Origin: Sorex araneus
Lineage: Eukaryota > Chordata > Mammalia > Eulipotyphla > Soricidae
Assembly: GCF_027595985.1 (NCBI RefSeq)
Contig: NC_073302.1
Location: 170,488,034-170,552,033 of the forward strand
Length of the DNA: 64,000 bases
Reading direction: 5' to 3'
Under the pieces are notes generated by a model, which made no database searches, was not told the origin of the DNA, and saw only the letters and a list, made by a program, of their open reading frames with translations. A program made the position numbers and the translations under genes. Shown here piece after piece: positions 24,361-36,760 of the stretch. The stretch's first letter is position 1; the number at the start of each line of letters is the position of its first letter.

Positions 24361-24531
24361 GGGGCTGGAGTGATAGCACATTGGATAGGGCATTTGCCTG
24401 GCATGCGGTCGACCCAGGTTAGATTCCCAATATCCCATATGGTCCCCTGAGCACTACCAGGAGTAATTCCTGAGTGTAAAGCCAGGAGTAACCTTTGTAC
24501 ATTGCCAGGTGTGACCCAAAAAGAAAAAAAT
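24361..24531 (+). mobile_element. A-tailed SINE
   Basis: TSD aattaaagacttt (24348-24360, 24532-24544). Moderately diverged body. Confidence 0.93.
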
Positions 24532-24984
24532 AATTAAAGACTTTAAAATATTTGTAAAATTAAAAAACAAAAAGAAAAATGATAGGAAGGAGGTAGGGCA
24601 AATTTTGTTTTAGACATTATGATTTTGAATGATTATACCCAAAAAAGTCCGGAAGAAATTGTGAATATATATAAGGGGAGTATGTGAAGACATATTTACA
24701 TATAGTGTTATTTATACAGATCAGGATGCTAAAATTTTGGATCTTTTTCACTTTTTAGACTATTAATTCACAGTAGAAAGAAATGCTTCACATCAAATGT
24801 GTATGTGTGTATACAAAAGTGTCATGAAACATCGTCTACCTAACAAGGAGTTTTAAATGTTCTATCTATTCTAAACAATTCCTGTTCCTTTTCTTCTTTA
24901 TTTTTTTGAAAGTTTTCCACAGCTTACAAATTGACTTGCATTTTGACTTACAGATTTCAGATTTAAAAAGAGATTTTTGTGTAT

Positions 24985-25490
24985 CACTGTATCACTATCA
25001 CTGTCATCCCGTTCATCGATTTACTTGAGCAGGTGCCAATAACGTCTCCATTCATCCCAGCCCTGAGATTTTAGCAGCCTCTCCTTAGTCGTCTTTACCA
25101 ATGATTGGACGCTCTTTCAGGGTGAGGGGAATGATAATTGTTATTGTTACTGGTTTTGGCATATCGAATATGCCACGGGGTGCTTGCCAGGCTCTGCTGT
25201 GCAGGCAGGATACTCTCGGTAGCTTGCCAGGCTCTCCAATATATATCCCTCTATGATGATGTGTCATGTGGCTGCTTTGAAGCCTCACATTCCAGGAATA
25301 TGCTCACTCACGTGTGAGGCTCGGCCTGAGTGTGTGGAAAGTGGCATGGAGCGTGGCGGCAGTTGGGTAGTGGAGGCCGGCTGCCAGGGCTGGGCCCCTT
25401 AGGGCAGAAAGGGCTCTCATTCAACCCCCTCTGGGGTGCCCTGAATGGAAACAACCTGGCGCAGAGTCCGGTGGCAATGTTATGGGACAT
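24985..25490 (-). mobile_element. headless RTE derivative, longer 5' part
   Basis: Read on the minus strand: an RTE 5' UTR monomer, the central 5' UTR block, the caaggagaggctgctaaaatctcag stretch, then the 3' terminal block ending in gtgatacagtgat repeats at 24985. Compared with 37.8-38.24 kb and 42.68-42.77 kb, the whole ORF is missing. This is a non-autonomous deletion form. Confidence 0.78.
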
Positions 25491-26670
25491 GGTTATGGGA
25501 CATGGTTAGTTGCGAGTATAGTTTGTGAGCAACTATAATTGATAAACCACAAGAAAGGTCTATGAGAAAGGGTCAGAAAGGGAAAAAGGCTGAAAATTAA
25601 GGACTTACTGGGAGACCAGGAAGATGAAGTAACTGGAAGGAGAAGACAGAAAAATAATGTCAAAGAGGACAATTTTGCAAAAAAAGGAATGAGTAGACAA
25701 CAAAAGCTTTCAAATTCAAGTCTTAGCCTCCATTACTGTATTTCTCAAATTGTAACACAAGACGAATTCAGGCAGAATTTAATAGAATTTTGTTAAAAAC
25801 TCAAACATCTGGCCTTATTCCAGACTTAGCAAATGAAACTCAGTTGGTGTGGGCCCTGGAACTAGCAATTTAAAAATTTCTCAGGGCATTCTTTTCACCA
25901 AGTATTTTTTATCTCAGTGCCTTTCACATATCAGCTTTAAAATGGTACTTTCCAGGAACATGCAATCTCACTTCACACATTAGCTGTATCCTTGAATAGT
26001 TGTTAAATAAGTACTTGCACACCAAACTTTAATTCCCTAAAGACTACTGTGATTAATTTCAGAATTATGTTCACCCAGAAGGAAAGAAACCTACTTCTGG
26101 GACACTTAATCTTTAAACAAACATTCTTTACCCATGTAATTTTTCTATATTATTTATGAAGCTAGTTGGTAAACAGGCTTACAATTCTCATTATCTTTAT
26201 TCAGTTTTAAATCACATATATTTAAAAATTCAATATACTGTTATTACTTTTCCTTTTGACTTTGATCTGACCAATTGAACTTAACTTGTTAAGTGCCACA
26301 ATCAGGTGACATGTGGTAGAACTCACAAATAAAAAATATAACAGGGAGATAGATCGTTCTTAGAAAATTTTTAAAAAGTGATTTATGATTTCACTAACAG
26401 GAAGGACAGCCTTCTATGCATTGAGCTCTGCTAACAAAACGTGGCAAATTATTGCTAATTTATAAACAAGAACTATGAGATAGGACTCTATTTTTTAAAT
26501 GCTTCCTGACTGATATTCACTATATGATGAGGATATTTTTTCTTGCTATTTTTACTGCTGCATTATCATTATCTACAACTGATAATGATAGCTTAAGCAT
26601 ATATAACTCATATGAATCTATATTTTTCAAGATGGTAATCATAGCTAACAGCAACAACTGTAGTAGACTG

Positions 26671-26895
26671 TAGCACTGTCATCCCGTTGTTCATCAATTT
26701 GCTCGAGCAGGCACCAGTAACGTCTCCATTGTGAGACTTGTTGTTACTGTTTTGGGCATATCATATACACTTGCCAGGCTCTGCCATGTGGGTGGGATAC
26801 TCTCGGTAGCTTGCTGGGCTCTCCAAGACAGACTGAGGAATTGACCCGGGTAGGCCACGTGCAAGGCCTACCCACTGTGCTATCATTCCAGTCCA
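26671..26895 (-). mobile_element. composite SINE
   Basis: Head at the right edge (gactggaatgatagcac on the minus strand), with a short deletion in the middle (cgggtag missing near 26770). Confidence 0.83.
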
Positions 26896-26914
26896 AAAAC
26901 CATAGTAGGTAACA

Positions 26915-27250
26915 TTAATTCACCTGCTTCATATCAGGACCTGCTCTAAATCCCTTGCATCAATTAAGTCCTTTCATACTCATAACAATCCTGCAAAGTG
27001 CCATTTGGGGGAACCGAACCTGGCTGAGCTGGGATGAAGGGGAACAAGAGGTACTTGGCCCTGGAGAATCATACCTAGCCTATGCTCAAACTCTTTGAGC
27101 CTTCTCCAAGGCCCTGACATATCACTTCAGTTCTTATTTACCAGAAGATGAAGCAGAGGCACAGAGAGGTGAATAATTTTCCTGAGCTCCAATGGCTAGA
27201 AATAAGAGCCTATGATTCAAATCCAGACAGCAGCCTCTAGAGGTTGTACC
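26915..27250 (-). mobile_element. MIR, interrupted
   Basis: The left part ends at tgccatttgg (27007) and the right part resumes near agatgaagcagaggcacagag (27146). About 140 bp of other sequence lies between. Confidence 0.75.
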
Positions 27251-27439
27251 TGAAGGCAACCTCCTATGTACTGTAGTAGTAACAGTTTCAGATGCTTAAG
27301 TAGTTGGTGCTGCTATAGAAAGATCTGTTGTTAAAGTCATTTTTTAGATAGATATGGTTTCAATATAATTTGGGTCTACATTGTATCTCTCATCATTTTC
27401 AGTTTTATACTTTATTATAATTGTTTAATATTAGCCCTG

Positions 27440-28668
27440 TTTTAGGCTTCATCAGTGAACTGCCCCTTTTCCTTCCCCCAGAGACAGTGCTCTTACAAGC
27501 ACTCCTAATCCCCTGAGTTTATCTTAAACCTTTCCTTTGTGCTTTACCTCTCCTTCTGTTACCTAGTAATTTCCCCAAGTCAGACTTGGTTACTTACAAA
27601 GTCAAACCTTCTGTGACTCTGGACTTCGTATCTGCAGTGAATTATTTGCTTTTCTCTTTCCCTTTTAACCTTTTCATATCTTACTATAGAGCAATGTCCT
27701 TTACTTCAACACAGAGCAAAGTTCTTTGCTTAAGGACACAAGAGCACAGCATATCGTGTGCCCAGCTCCTGGTGCTGCTGGCTGGGGTTTTCTCTCCTCC
27801 GCTTCTTGAGGCTGAGTAGGCAGGCGGGGGTGGGGGAGGGCAAGTCAGGGTGGTGGGAGCATTGCTGCAAGGGGGATTCAGTGCTGAGGCCCTCTGGATG
27901 TGAAGAAAAACTTTGAGCCATGGAGTTGGTGTTTACAAGAACTTTTCTGAGCACATATCTATGCTCTGCTTCTAATATTTGGGAGTTAATTCACTCAAAT
28001 ATACCTATTCCTGGGCATGCATCATAATTACTTGACTCGGACTTCAGTGGCTATAGTTCCTAAAACCACAAAAGGTGGGTCTCAAAGTGGGTCTCGCCAA
28101 GGGAGGGACTTGGATGGACCCAGAGCAACCAGCAAAGCTACCACGATATCAATGGGACAGATGAGGTCTTGATGCAAACCTGTGTGACTTAAGAGACATG
28201 ACCCCATGGGGTAGAAAAACTAGTCTGAGATTTATGATAAAAGCCTAGCTGGCTTTTAACCCTTGCTTGCACTCGGAACCCAGAGAATCAAGTTTTGGAA
28301 TCTGTATCTCTTACTGTGTTTATCCAAATAACTGCAAGTATTAATGAGACGTAAACTTAATTGTTAAATGCGTACTAACAGCAAGGGAAAGAGAAAAGCA
28401 ATATAGATGCCCCTGGGAGACAGAGAATCTCCTTGAGTTAATCTCCCCATGAGAATCGCCTCCATTGAAATGCTTCAGCTCTGTAAACGATCAATCACAC
28501 TTACTCGTAGTACTGTACCTGGAACCCCCTCAGATTGTCTTTATAAGTTACTGAGCTCTGGAATTAAATGGGCCATTTTGGTCATCTATCTGTGAGTTCC
28601 CATCTCTTTGTTCCTCTGCTGGGGAGGCCTAGAAAGGCAGTTCTCGGCCACCGAGAGTGTCGCACACT
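27440..28668 (+). mobile_element. LTR-like block, probably related to the 47.5 kb LTR
   Basis: Shares scattered motifs in the same order with 47506-48742: the acacaagag stretch, ttgggagt-attcactc, cctgggcatg, gatggacccag, and atctcttac-gtgt. The right end has attaaatgggcc, a T-rich U5-like part, and closes in gtcgcaca. No TSD was found; boundaries are approximate. Confidence 0.55.
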
Positions 28669-28964
28669 GAATTCACAATAATGATAGAAATATCCCAAAA
28701 AACAGTACGATGGAGATTAAATATCACATCAGACACAGAAAAAGAAATCTAGCTAACAGATAATAAATCTAGATAATTTAATTTGGCACACAAGGGCAGA
28801 ATAGCATAGCAGCTTAGATCTCTGTTTCTTAAATGTTAATGAATACCAATAACTGGGAGTCTTGCTTAAAAATGCAGATTTTTAGTAGGCAGAGCCTGAG
28901 ATTCTGCATCGCTAACCACTTCATAGGTTATAGTAATACTGTTACCGGACAAGGGGGCACATTT

Positions 28965-29195
28965 TGAGTACTGAGAGCTTAGTGTGAGCTCTGAAGTCAA
29001 ATGCTAGTATTTGATCCCAGCTTCATGCCTATACTAGTTGCATAACTTTCAAGTATGCTCTACCATATCTATAAAATAGTGCGATCATTAGAGGGTTGTT
29101 ATGAGGATTACATGACATAATCCATGGATAGTACTTTGAACAGTTGCTGGCATCTAGGAAGCACTCAATAAATACTATCTCTTAATATCACAGAA
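28965..29195 (+). mobile_element. MIR, nearly complete
   Basis: Runs from gtgagctctgaagtcaaatg through ttgttatgaggattacatgaca to aagcactcaataaatactatc. Confidence 0.9.
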
Positions 29196-29754
29196 ACTAT
29201 TAAAAGCATATATTGTACCCCATTAGAAAGCCATTTATAGAACTGACTGATGGAAAAGAGCATCACTGTACATTGAAGGACATTAAATACGTAAGTTAGA
29301 TCCACTAGCCAGCTTTATTAAATTCATAAATCTGAAGTGCTATACATGAATTTGCATAAAGCTGGGTTGGCCTATAATATTGAAAAATAATATTCTGTCT
29401 CACTACAAAAAATGTTTTATACTTTAAGTATCTGAGTTCTAATTAATTTACATAGCTGACTCTGAATTTAGAAATAGTTTTGAGTAAAAATTTTCATTTT
29501 TATTAAATACAAATCAGAACTAGTATTAATATGAGCCATAATAATGATAAAAATATCTGTTCAAACAAGGGCACTAGTGCAGTTTAAGTAAATTTGGAGG
29601 ATTTCCCCAAAAGTTTCACAGATATTTCCAAACTACTACATAATACTGCATAAATTCCCACTTGTTGTTGAGCACTGGAACATAGAAAAAATATTAGTTG
29701 TAGGAACTGCAATGTTTTAATGATGATGCCATGAAGGAATGAGTAGAAAGGTAG

Positions 29755-30100
29755 TTAGAGCAAGGAAAGATAAGAAATCACTCCAAGTGCTACATGCTCT
29801 GCATGCAGGAGGTCTGGGTTCAATAGCTGCCTCCACCTGGATGTCTGAGGGATGGTGAAAGCAATCCATGAACACTGTGCAGGATGTAGCCCTTGGGAAC
29901 CACCAATGAGGCCCCATAACCAAAAAAGCAGAAACAGAACCAGGAATGAAGATGAAATTTTATAACATCTTACTTTCAAAATAAAAGTTATTATTGATCA
30001 TGTTCAACATGTGGTTTGGGGAGGCAGCTAAATGGCAGAGCACTTGCCTCGGTTGTTTAAGGAACTGGAATGGATTCTGAGCAGCACAAAACAAAAATTC
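29755..30100 (+). mobile_element. two worn tRNA-like SINEs (29755-29945, 30013-30100)
   Basis: The first is supported mainly by gcatgcaggaggtctgggttcaa. The second is a short tRNA-like module (aatggcagagcacttgcct) with an A-rich end. Confidence 0.55.
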
Positions 30101-30130
30101 AACATTGCTTGAAAAAAGAGTTAGAGTACA

Positions 30131-30354
30131 CTCACTGTATCACTGTATCACTGTCATCAATTTGCTGGATCAGGCACCAGTAACATCTCCATTGTGAGAC
30201 TTGTTGTTGCTGTTTTTGGCATATCAAATATGGCATGGGGAGCATGCCAGGCTCTGCTGTGCAGGCAATATACTCTTGACATCTTGCCAGGTTCTCTGAG
30301 AGGGATGGAGGAATAGACCCGGGTCGGCAGCATGTAAGGCAAACGCCCTACCCG
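30131..30354 (-). mobile_element. composite SINE, head partly missing
   Basis: The 3' terminal microsatellite is at the left (cactgtatcactgtatcactg). The head is cut after the cgggtagggcgtttgcc region, so the tRNA 5' end is absent. Confidence 0.82.
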
Positions 30355-30689
30355 AAAGAAAGATCATTGTTCTTCCAGTCACTGATACAAGGATGTTTAG
30401 TGGTTCAATCAAGAAGGAGATGAGAGCTACCAGTGCTTATTAATGGCTAGCTAGAGGATTAGTAGTTATGAATCACCAAAAATAAAAAGATCAAAAAATT
30501 GTTTGCCCTTTTTCTCACTTTTATCTCTACTCAACACAGGGGATGGGAAAGATAACTGTTAGTAGATTTTAACATGTTTATTTTTATATATTAAAACTAG
30601 ACTCAGCATAGACAATATAAACATACCTTATGAGATCATGACAGAAAAAATATACAGAAGTATATATATATCATGTCCTTTCATATTAT

Positions 30690-31480
30690 TGATTTCACAT
30701 TCTTCAGATAGATACCTAGGAGTAAAATTTCTGGATTGTATGGTGAGTCTATTTTTAGCATCTTGAGAAACCTCCTTAATGATTTCCAAAGAAGCTGGGT
30801 TAGTTTGCAGTCCCGCCAATAATGTATGAAGGTTTTTGTTTATCTCTGCAAGATTGTCAAGACTTGTATTTAGTCTATCCCATTCTACAGGAGCCTTTCC
30901 TTGAAACTGATGATGAGCTTTTCCCCCACCATCTGTCTATTGGCTATTAATATTCAGTCCCTAAGTCCATAATACTAGAAGAATAGGTAAAGAATATGTG
31001 TTCTATATACACAATGAAACACTATTCAGTTACAGGATGGAATGTTGCCACTTGTTAAAAAAATAAGTGAGAGGCCAGAGCAATAGTACAGAGGGTAGGG
31101 AATTTGCCTTGCATGTAGCCAACTCATGTTTGATCTCTGGCAATCCTATATGGTACCTCCAAGCACATCAGGAATAATTCCTGAGCACAGAGTAAGGTAG
31201 GATAGGTCCTGGGCACTTCTAAATATGACCTCACCCCAAACAATTGAAGACAAAGGGTGTAATGCTATGTGAAATAAGTCAGAAAGAGAAAGACAAATAT
31301 CTCTCTCTCATATGTGATATTATAAAGAAACAAAGCAAGGGGACAGACAAAACTCTCAGTGGATTCAGACTTCAGGACTGAAGCTGAGAGGGGGTGGGGG
31401 AGGGGTCACAAAAGTGAAAGAGGTGCAATAGATGCAGTAATTTCTGCATTTTGGAAGCAAGCCTGGTGTGACAAATTATA
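30690..31480. mobile_element. old L1 pieces (30690-30860 minus; 30985-31070 and 31244-31480 plus)
   Basis: The minus piece resembles the complement of the ORF2 C-terminal region. The plus pieces show acactattcagttac and tgctatgtgaaataagtcagaaag. Confidence 0.65.
31072..31243 (+). mobile_element. A-tailed SINE inside an old L1
   Basis: Splits L1 sequence at 30985-31070 from its continuation at 31244. Moderately old. Confidence 0.82.
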
Positions 31481-31496
31481 CCTGGGAGAAGGGAGG

Positions 31497-31652
31497 AGGA
31501 TTTGGGTAATATCCAGTGGTACACAGGAGCTATTCCTAGCTCTGTGCTCAGTGGTCACTCCTAAAGGTGCTCTGTGCACAATATTCAATTCTGGGAATGA
31601 AACCAGGTTGGCATGCAAATGTGCCTTAACCTCCATGCTATTTCTCCAGCCC
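31497..31652 (-). mobile_element. old A-tailed SINE
   Basis: Head atttctccagccc at 31652; no clear T-run at the left. Confidence 0.75.
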
Positions 31653-31946
31653 AAATTTCTTTTGAACTATGAAAAGGCACTCCTTGAACATACACTAATG
31701 TAAATCAACATTGGTGTAAATCAATTAAAAATTTTAAAATAAAAACAAACAAGGAAAATGAAGAAATTCAAGTGAGCAAATTATTTTTCTTCTCGGCCAT
31801 TTTTTTCTTTCTGTGCAGATCTAGATAAGCAATGCTTCTGGCTGATCCCTTAATATGTAATATGATAATATAATTTTTATTACAACAAATTGAACTCATT
31901 TTACATTGTGCTTTGTATAATAAGTGTTACTTTAAAGGAGAGGTGG

Positions 31947-32118
31947 GGGGGCTGGAGTGATAGAACAGTGGGTGGGGCGTTTGCCTTGCACGCAGGAGAC
32001 CCAGGTTTGACTCCCAACATCCCATATGGTCCTCTGAGCACCACCAGGAGTAATTCCTGAGTGCAGAGCCAGGAGTAACCCCTGTGCATCGCTGGGTGTG
32101 ACCCAAAAAGCAAAAAAC
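31947..32118 (+). mobile_element. A-tailed SINE
   Basis: Complete body. The tail runs into an (AAAT)n tract to about 32150. Confidence 0.92.
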
Positions 32119-32303
32119 TATAAATAAGTAAGTAAATAAATAAATAAATGGGAGGTGGGGATTTTACTCCCCCACCACCAAGCCTGCATTAAAAATGCAT
32201 AAAAGATAGGCATGTGGGAGATTTTAGTGCAATTTTTACCTATATTCACAGTAAATAAAAGTTTTTCATTGAGATCACTGTCAGATTTTTAACATGTACT
32301 TAC

Positions 32304-32347
32304 GAGGAAAACAACCGTAGAAAATGTGAGAATTGTGATTTTACCCT
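32304..32347 (-). CDS. small coding exon (44 nt)
   Basis: The acceptor (gatcattttatctttcttag) is strongly pyrimidine-rich and the donor is cctc/gtaagtac, a near-consensus site. With the one base left by the previous exon it reads EGKITILTFSTVVFL and ends exactly on a codon boundary. The peptide is hydrophobic, possibly a buried or membrane-associated helix. Without this exon the 33.7 kb exon would join the 21.6 kb exon out of frame and hit a stop, which supports its inclusion. Confidence 0.65.
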
Positions 32348-33654
32348 CTAAGAAAGATAAAATGATCAATTCATTAGGAATATATATATAAAGATACATA
32401 TATGTATATATATAATAAAGAGTGTGAACATAACATAATTATATCAACATCACACCTCATTCTTTGGGTTTACATTGGTCTAAATCAATTTCCTTATTTA
32501 ACAAGAATTTATCAAAATGACTGTGCTTTCTTTTTCAATGTAAATAGCAAGGATTAGCTGTCTTTGAACCCCAAAAAAGACAAATTCCACTTCAGGTGTG
32601 ACCGATTTATGCCTCTGAGATGTTTCTTATGCATTGTTTAATGACCCCAACAAACAGAAATGTAGAAACCTACTCGAAAAGTTGTTATTAAGGTTGTGCC
32701 ACCAATCAAACCAACAAGACAATTTAAAGTCAAATTGACACACAACCCCAGAGCAGTCTGTTCCATTCTAAATTAAAAAAAGAGATCGAGAGATACAAGG
32801 TGAAATAGTGATGGTATGTCAGCATCCCCTTTGAAACTCCTGAATTTTGTCACTTGGTATTTGTGTCACAACCTTAATATTATTTAAATATAGGTTTATA
32901 TCTATTATTTAAAAATATCTTGAATTGGAGGCTCTTTTACGCTTTGAAGAAGCCAGTCTCAAAGCTCTGCAGTCCTAGTTTGCCACTTTTATTAGAAGTG
33001 CTGCATAAAACATTGGCTGTTGACAAATCTAACTCATTAAAAGGTGAGATGGATGCATTTTAAAATAACTGCTGTGCATCATTATCCACAGCACCTTTTA
33101 TAAATTATTCGTCTTTTTCCTTTTGACTGAACTTGTCACAGTTTCCTTTCAGAGTCTGAGTGTTATGCCTTAGAGTCAATGCTTTCAACATGTTTAGACA
33201 AGTCATAAGTTAAACAAGCAGTGGTGCTTTATTTTCCAGAAATGAGAAAGGGTAGCAGAAAAACTTAGATTATTTCATACAATTCATTGATTTTTAACTA
33301 AAGACAAGGAAAGTCAGTTAGCAGTGATTTCAACTTACACAAAGGATTTAAAAATAAAGCTATACCGTTCGGGTAGCAGGGAGAATTCCAGAGAAAGGAA
33401 CATAAAGAGAGATGTTGGCAGCTCCGCTGAACTGTTGTGCAAGAGATTTAGTTTAAAATTGAATTGTGCTTCCCCTGACAGGTGAGATCAGGTGTATCAT
33501 AAGGCTGACAGCTGGCTGGCACACATACTTCCCAAAGAAAAACGCTAACCGTCTTTCTCTGAGAGGCCAAAGGAATAGAATTATAGAAGCATTCAAGGAA
33601 ACTGAGTAGGCAGAGTACAAATTATTCAAAGTATGAAGGAAAAACATTTCTTAC
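32348..33654 (-). other. intron (1.3 kb) without recognisable repeats
   Basis: Apart from a short (TA)-rich tract near 32375-32420, I can assign no SINE, L1 or LTR here. That is unusual for this window, and the base composition looks like non-repetitive DNA. It may hold conserved non-coding sequence. Confidence 0.5.
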
Positions 33655-33788
33655 CTAATTTTGTTTCGGAAGACTTAGAATGAGCTGGTGCTTGAATCCT
33701 ACATAGGTGGAAAATCTTTTCCTTAGAAGGTATGTTGCCGGCAGAACTGTCCCTTTCTTTATTATTTTCAGCAGTCTCTGAAACATAC
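33655..33788 (-). CDS. coding exon (134 nt) of unrecognised minus-strand gene
   Basis: This is one of the best-supported exons. The acceptor is attaattatgttacag and the donor is aaattag/gtaagaaa. One completing base, 44 codons and one leftover base give a frame with no stop, while both other frames are closed or mismatch the neighbours. The encoded peptide is hydrophilic: it begins YVSETAENNKERDSSAGNIP and ends near APAHSKSSETKL, rich in S, K and E, suggesting a flexible region. No domain is recognised. Confidence 0.8.
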
Positions 33789-34442
33789 CTGTAACATAAT
33801 TAATTAGACATAGTTTTAAGACTGCTATGAAGCAGTGAGTTGGGTATATTTACCACGTGAGGTGATTCTACTGGTAGTAATAATACTACTGTCATTAACA
33901 GGCTGAGCCAAAAGATGAGGGAAATTCATAAAGGCATCCTTTATCAATGCTGAAACACTGAAGAAAAGAATAGTAAAAGGAGGAAACTGGGGCCAGAGCT
34001 ATAATAGCTCAGCCGCAAAGCACGTGGCTTACGTGTGTGAGGTCCAGGGTTCCTTCCCCAGCTCGCAAAGCAAAGAGAAAACTAGCAGGAAGGTTCATAT
34101 TAGAGGCACAGTGAGGACAGAGGGACTTCAGAAACTTATACTCAAAATACTTCTTTCACATTCACTTTTATTTTTCAAATGTTCCTTAAAGATAGATTAT
34201 ACAGAATAAAGGCTAGTTGAATTATGAAAACAAAAAAATGCCTTTTAACACAATTGCCTTTTTTTCCCCTGTGAGTGGAATTGTCTAAAACTGTTTATTG
34301 ATGCCATTTCCCCCTTCTTTTGAGCTATCGTGTTAAAGATTTGGGTTCGAATGATCAGGAGCAGGGGCCTGAGATGGTCTATTTCTAGCAAGCTTCCGAG
34401 CCGTGCCACTTCCAAGCAGTGATGAGCAATCCTTTCACTCAC
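33789..34442 (-). other. intron (654 bp)
   Basis: A short intron between the 34.5 and 33.7 kb exons. It includes a short tRNA-Ala-like SINE (33990-34078); otherwise no feature is seen. Confidence 0.6.
33990..34078 (+). mobile_element. short tRNA-Ala-like SINE
   Basis: ggggccagagctataatagctcagc, then ggtccagggttccttccccagc and an A-rich end. It lacks the second module found in the common SINE. Confidence 0.65.
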
Positions 34443-34518
34443 AAAGTTCTGCCACCTACTGGCTTTTCCTTTTGCCAGAGGACACTGCCGTCCTGCACTT
34501 TGTCTTTCCACACAGCAT
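34443..34518 (-). CDS. coding exon (76 nt) of unrecognised minus-strand gene
   Basis: The acceptor is cctgcctactctgccag and the donor is aacttt/gtgagtg on the minus strand. Entering with two bases, it reads 24 codons (AVWKDKVQDGSVLWQKEKP followed by VGGRT) and leaves two bases, which fits both neighbours. An internal donor-like site (gcca/gtaggt, 34459) would shorten it to 59 nt. That form keeps phase only if the exon starts in phase 0 at an ATG. The 76-nt version is preferred because it joins the upstream exon in frame. Confidence 0.65.
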
Positions 34519-34809
34519 CTGGCAGAGTAGGCAGGGGTCTCCTGAACTGTGCTCGGGGGCTGGTGGGCCACGCTGGAAACATTCAGCCAGGCTGTGTGGG
34601 CCTGACGCGTGCTTGGAGTGGCGGTGCCACCGGCAGAGGGACAGCAGAGCCACCGCTCGAGGTGCTCAGGAGCCACTGGTGCTCCCATGGTACGCACTGC
34701 AGTCCTTGCGGGAACTCCTATTAAGTAAAACTTACTAGCTAACCTCTTTTTCTTTTAGCTAGCCAAAAATAAAGAAATTAAAAAGTAGAGTTGGGGAATG
34801 AAAGACATG

Positions 34810-34945
34810 ACAAAAGGGGTTCTCCCTGTGTTCATGAGTGATTCCCGCCGGTGCTGGGGAAGTCATGCTCGTGTTGTCAGGGGTCTGAACTGGGGTCTAT
34901 GGGATGCAAGGGAAACACTTAAAACATGTTCTAGCTCTCTGGCCC
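34810..34945 (-). mobile_element. old A-tailed SINE
   Basis: Recognised by gagtgattcccgccggtgctggggaa and the head ctagctctctggccc. Confidence 0.7.
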
Positions 34946-34959
34946 AGAAAAACCAACAT

Positions 34960-35150
34960 TTTTTTACACTTTGTTTTTAATTGAATCACAGTGACAGACC
35001 ATTACAAAGCTGTTCATAATTGGATTTCAGTCATACAGTATTCCAACAGCCATCCCTCCACCAGTGTACATTTCCCAGCACCAATGTCCCCAGGTTCCCT
35101 CCCATCACCCTCCACCCCCCACCCCCACCCCTTGCCTAACTCTGTGGCTG
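34960..35150 (-). mobile_element. L1 3' end
   Basis: ccaacagccatccctccaccagtg with a C-rich run (35105-35135), the complement of the G-rich tract. Confidence 0.72.
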
Positions 35151-35962
35151 GTGGAAAAGCCAACATTTGAAAGAAGTCCAGTTTGCCCAAAGCAATAGAA
35201 AAGATCATTATGTTAGGTTATCAGTCAACTGATCTCTTGGTTACATGTAAGTTAACTTGAAAATTGATAGTAAAGAAGCATCCAAATGTTTCTCTAGTTA
35301 TTTACTGAATATGCTCACACATCAGGTCTTTTTGGTGTGGCTGGTGTATGAGTGTTCCCAGGTAACTATTACGGCAGGAGTGAAGGGCTGAGGCTGCCCA
35401 GTAAACTAGTTCATTCCAGTGGTCATTTTAAATCTTACCCATAGAAAACATGTTCAGTCCAAAACAGATAATAGGATAGCTGGAGGTGGGAAATGGGCAT
35501 GAAGGGAACCCCCAGCTAGACAATTCCTTCTTTGACCCCTACACTTGCACCTGAGCAGGCTGAAGTGCTGCAGGATGCTGGCGTTGGCTGACGAACAGAG
35601 AAAAGCTGAGGGCATGGGGAGCCCCTGGCCATGGGAAGAGAGGAAGACCATGCAGCACCAGCGACACTCTACAGAGCGCCCGTGACAGAACAGTGAGACC
35701 AGCATAGACTTGGAGGGACGAAATAACACCGCAGGTAGCAGCATAGAACCAGCATGAACCAGAATGACACCAGGACATAGAACACAGGGAATCCAAAGCA
35801 GCCTTCTTACATTGTTAAAGAACTGTAACTGCATAAGTACATGGAGTTCTATATGCAAATATTTCAATTAGTCAGGAATAAATCCTCTTTTATGGTGACA
35901 TTAAAAACATGAAAGTGTTTAACTATCTCACAGTGATTCAACAAAATTTTAAAAAATAATAA

Positions 35963-36205
35963 CGATAGCACAGCGGGTAGGGTGTTTGCCTTGCACTCGG
36001 CCCACCCGGGTTCGATTCTTCCATCCCTCTCTGAAAGCCCAGAAAGCTACCAAGAGTATCCCGCCCACACAGCAGAGCATGGCAAGCTACCTGTGTTGTA
36101 CTCAATATGCCAAAAACAGTAACAACTAGTCTCACAATGGAGACATTACTGGTGCCTGCTCAAGCAAATCGATGAGCAACGGGATGACAGTGATACAGTG
36201 ATGGT
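35963..36205 (+). mobile_element. composite SINE, well preserved
   Basis: Plus-strand copy with intact box A and box B (ggttcgattct). The ending gatgagcaacgggatgacagtgatacagtgatgg is close to the apparent consensus. Confidence 0.9.
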
Positions 36206-36644
36206 GACATTGCTAACATCCTGAGTTCCAGCTAATAATTCACCAGAAGCAGACAAAAACCCCCCATGAATGGACAACCTGGAGATTGGGTTCAAACAGT
36301 GAAAACGTAGGAATTAGGCTGAGGGAAATGGTTCAGTCCCTTCAAAGAGCTAAAGGAGAGATACAAAATCTAGGAAGCTATTACAGAGAAATGTCACCAG
36401 AGCTGAAGTCAGAAGATTCTTTAGACAATCCCTAAATAACTGGAATTGTTTTCTTATTGGCAATTCAGCTGGCTGCAGGACGAAGGGACCTTACTGATAA
36501 CATTCAGTCGAGTGTTTGACTAAAGGAAAACTCTTAAGACTCACTATTAATGTTGTTAACATTAAATGCCTGAATAACAGCAGATATGCTTGATGGTGGA
36601 GTACAGGAAAGGGTAAAGAAAAGGGAGGCAGTAACTAAAATTAT

Positions 36645-36760
36645 CACTGTACCACTGTCATCCCGTTGCTAATCGATTTGCTCGAGCGGACACCAGTGCC
36701 ATCTCCATTGAGTGACTTGTTGTTACTGTTTTTGGCATATCGAATACGCCATGGATAGTT
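36645..36760 (-). mobile_element. composite SINE or RTE 3' end, truncated
   Basis: Only the 3' terminal block and the first part of the middle remain; no tRNA head. Right boundary near catggatag. Confidence 0.75.

Larger units (their letters stand above)
21654..32303 (-). other. intron (10.6 kb)
   Basis: Holds A-tailed and composite SINEs, an L1 3' end (23.4 kb), a headless RTE derivative (25 kb), an LTR-like block, two MIRs and older L1 pieces. Stretches of about 22.3-22.7, 22.9-23.4, 24.55-24.95, 25.5-26.65 and 29.2-29.75 kb show nothing recognisable. Confidence 0.5.

Noticed and set aside
34245-34697. 150-codon minus-strand ORF
   Set aside because: It reads through the splice sites of the 34.5 kb exon; only 34443-34518 is supported as coding.
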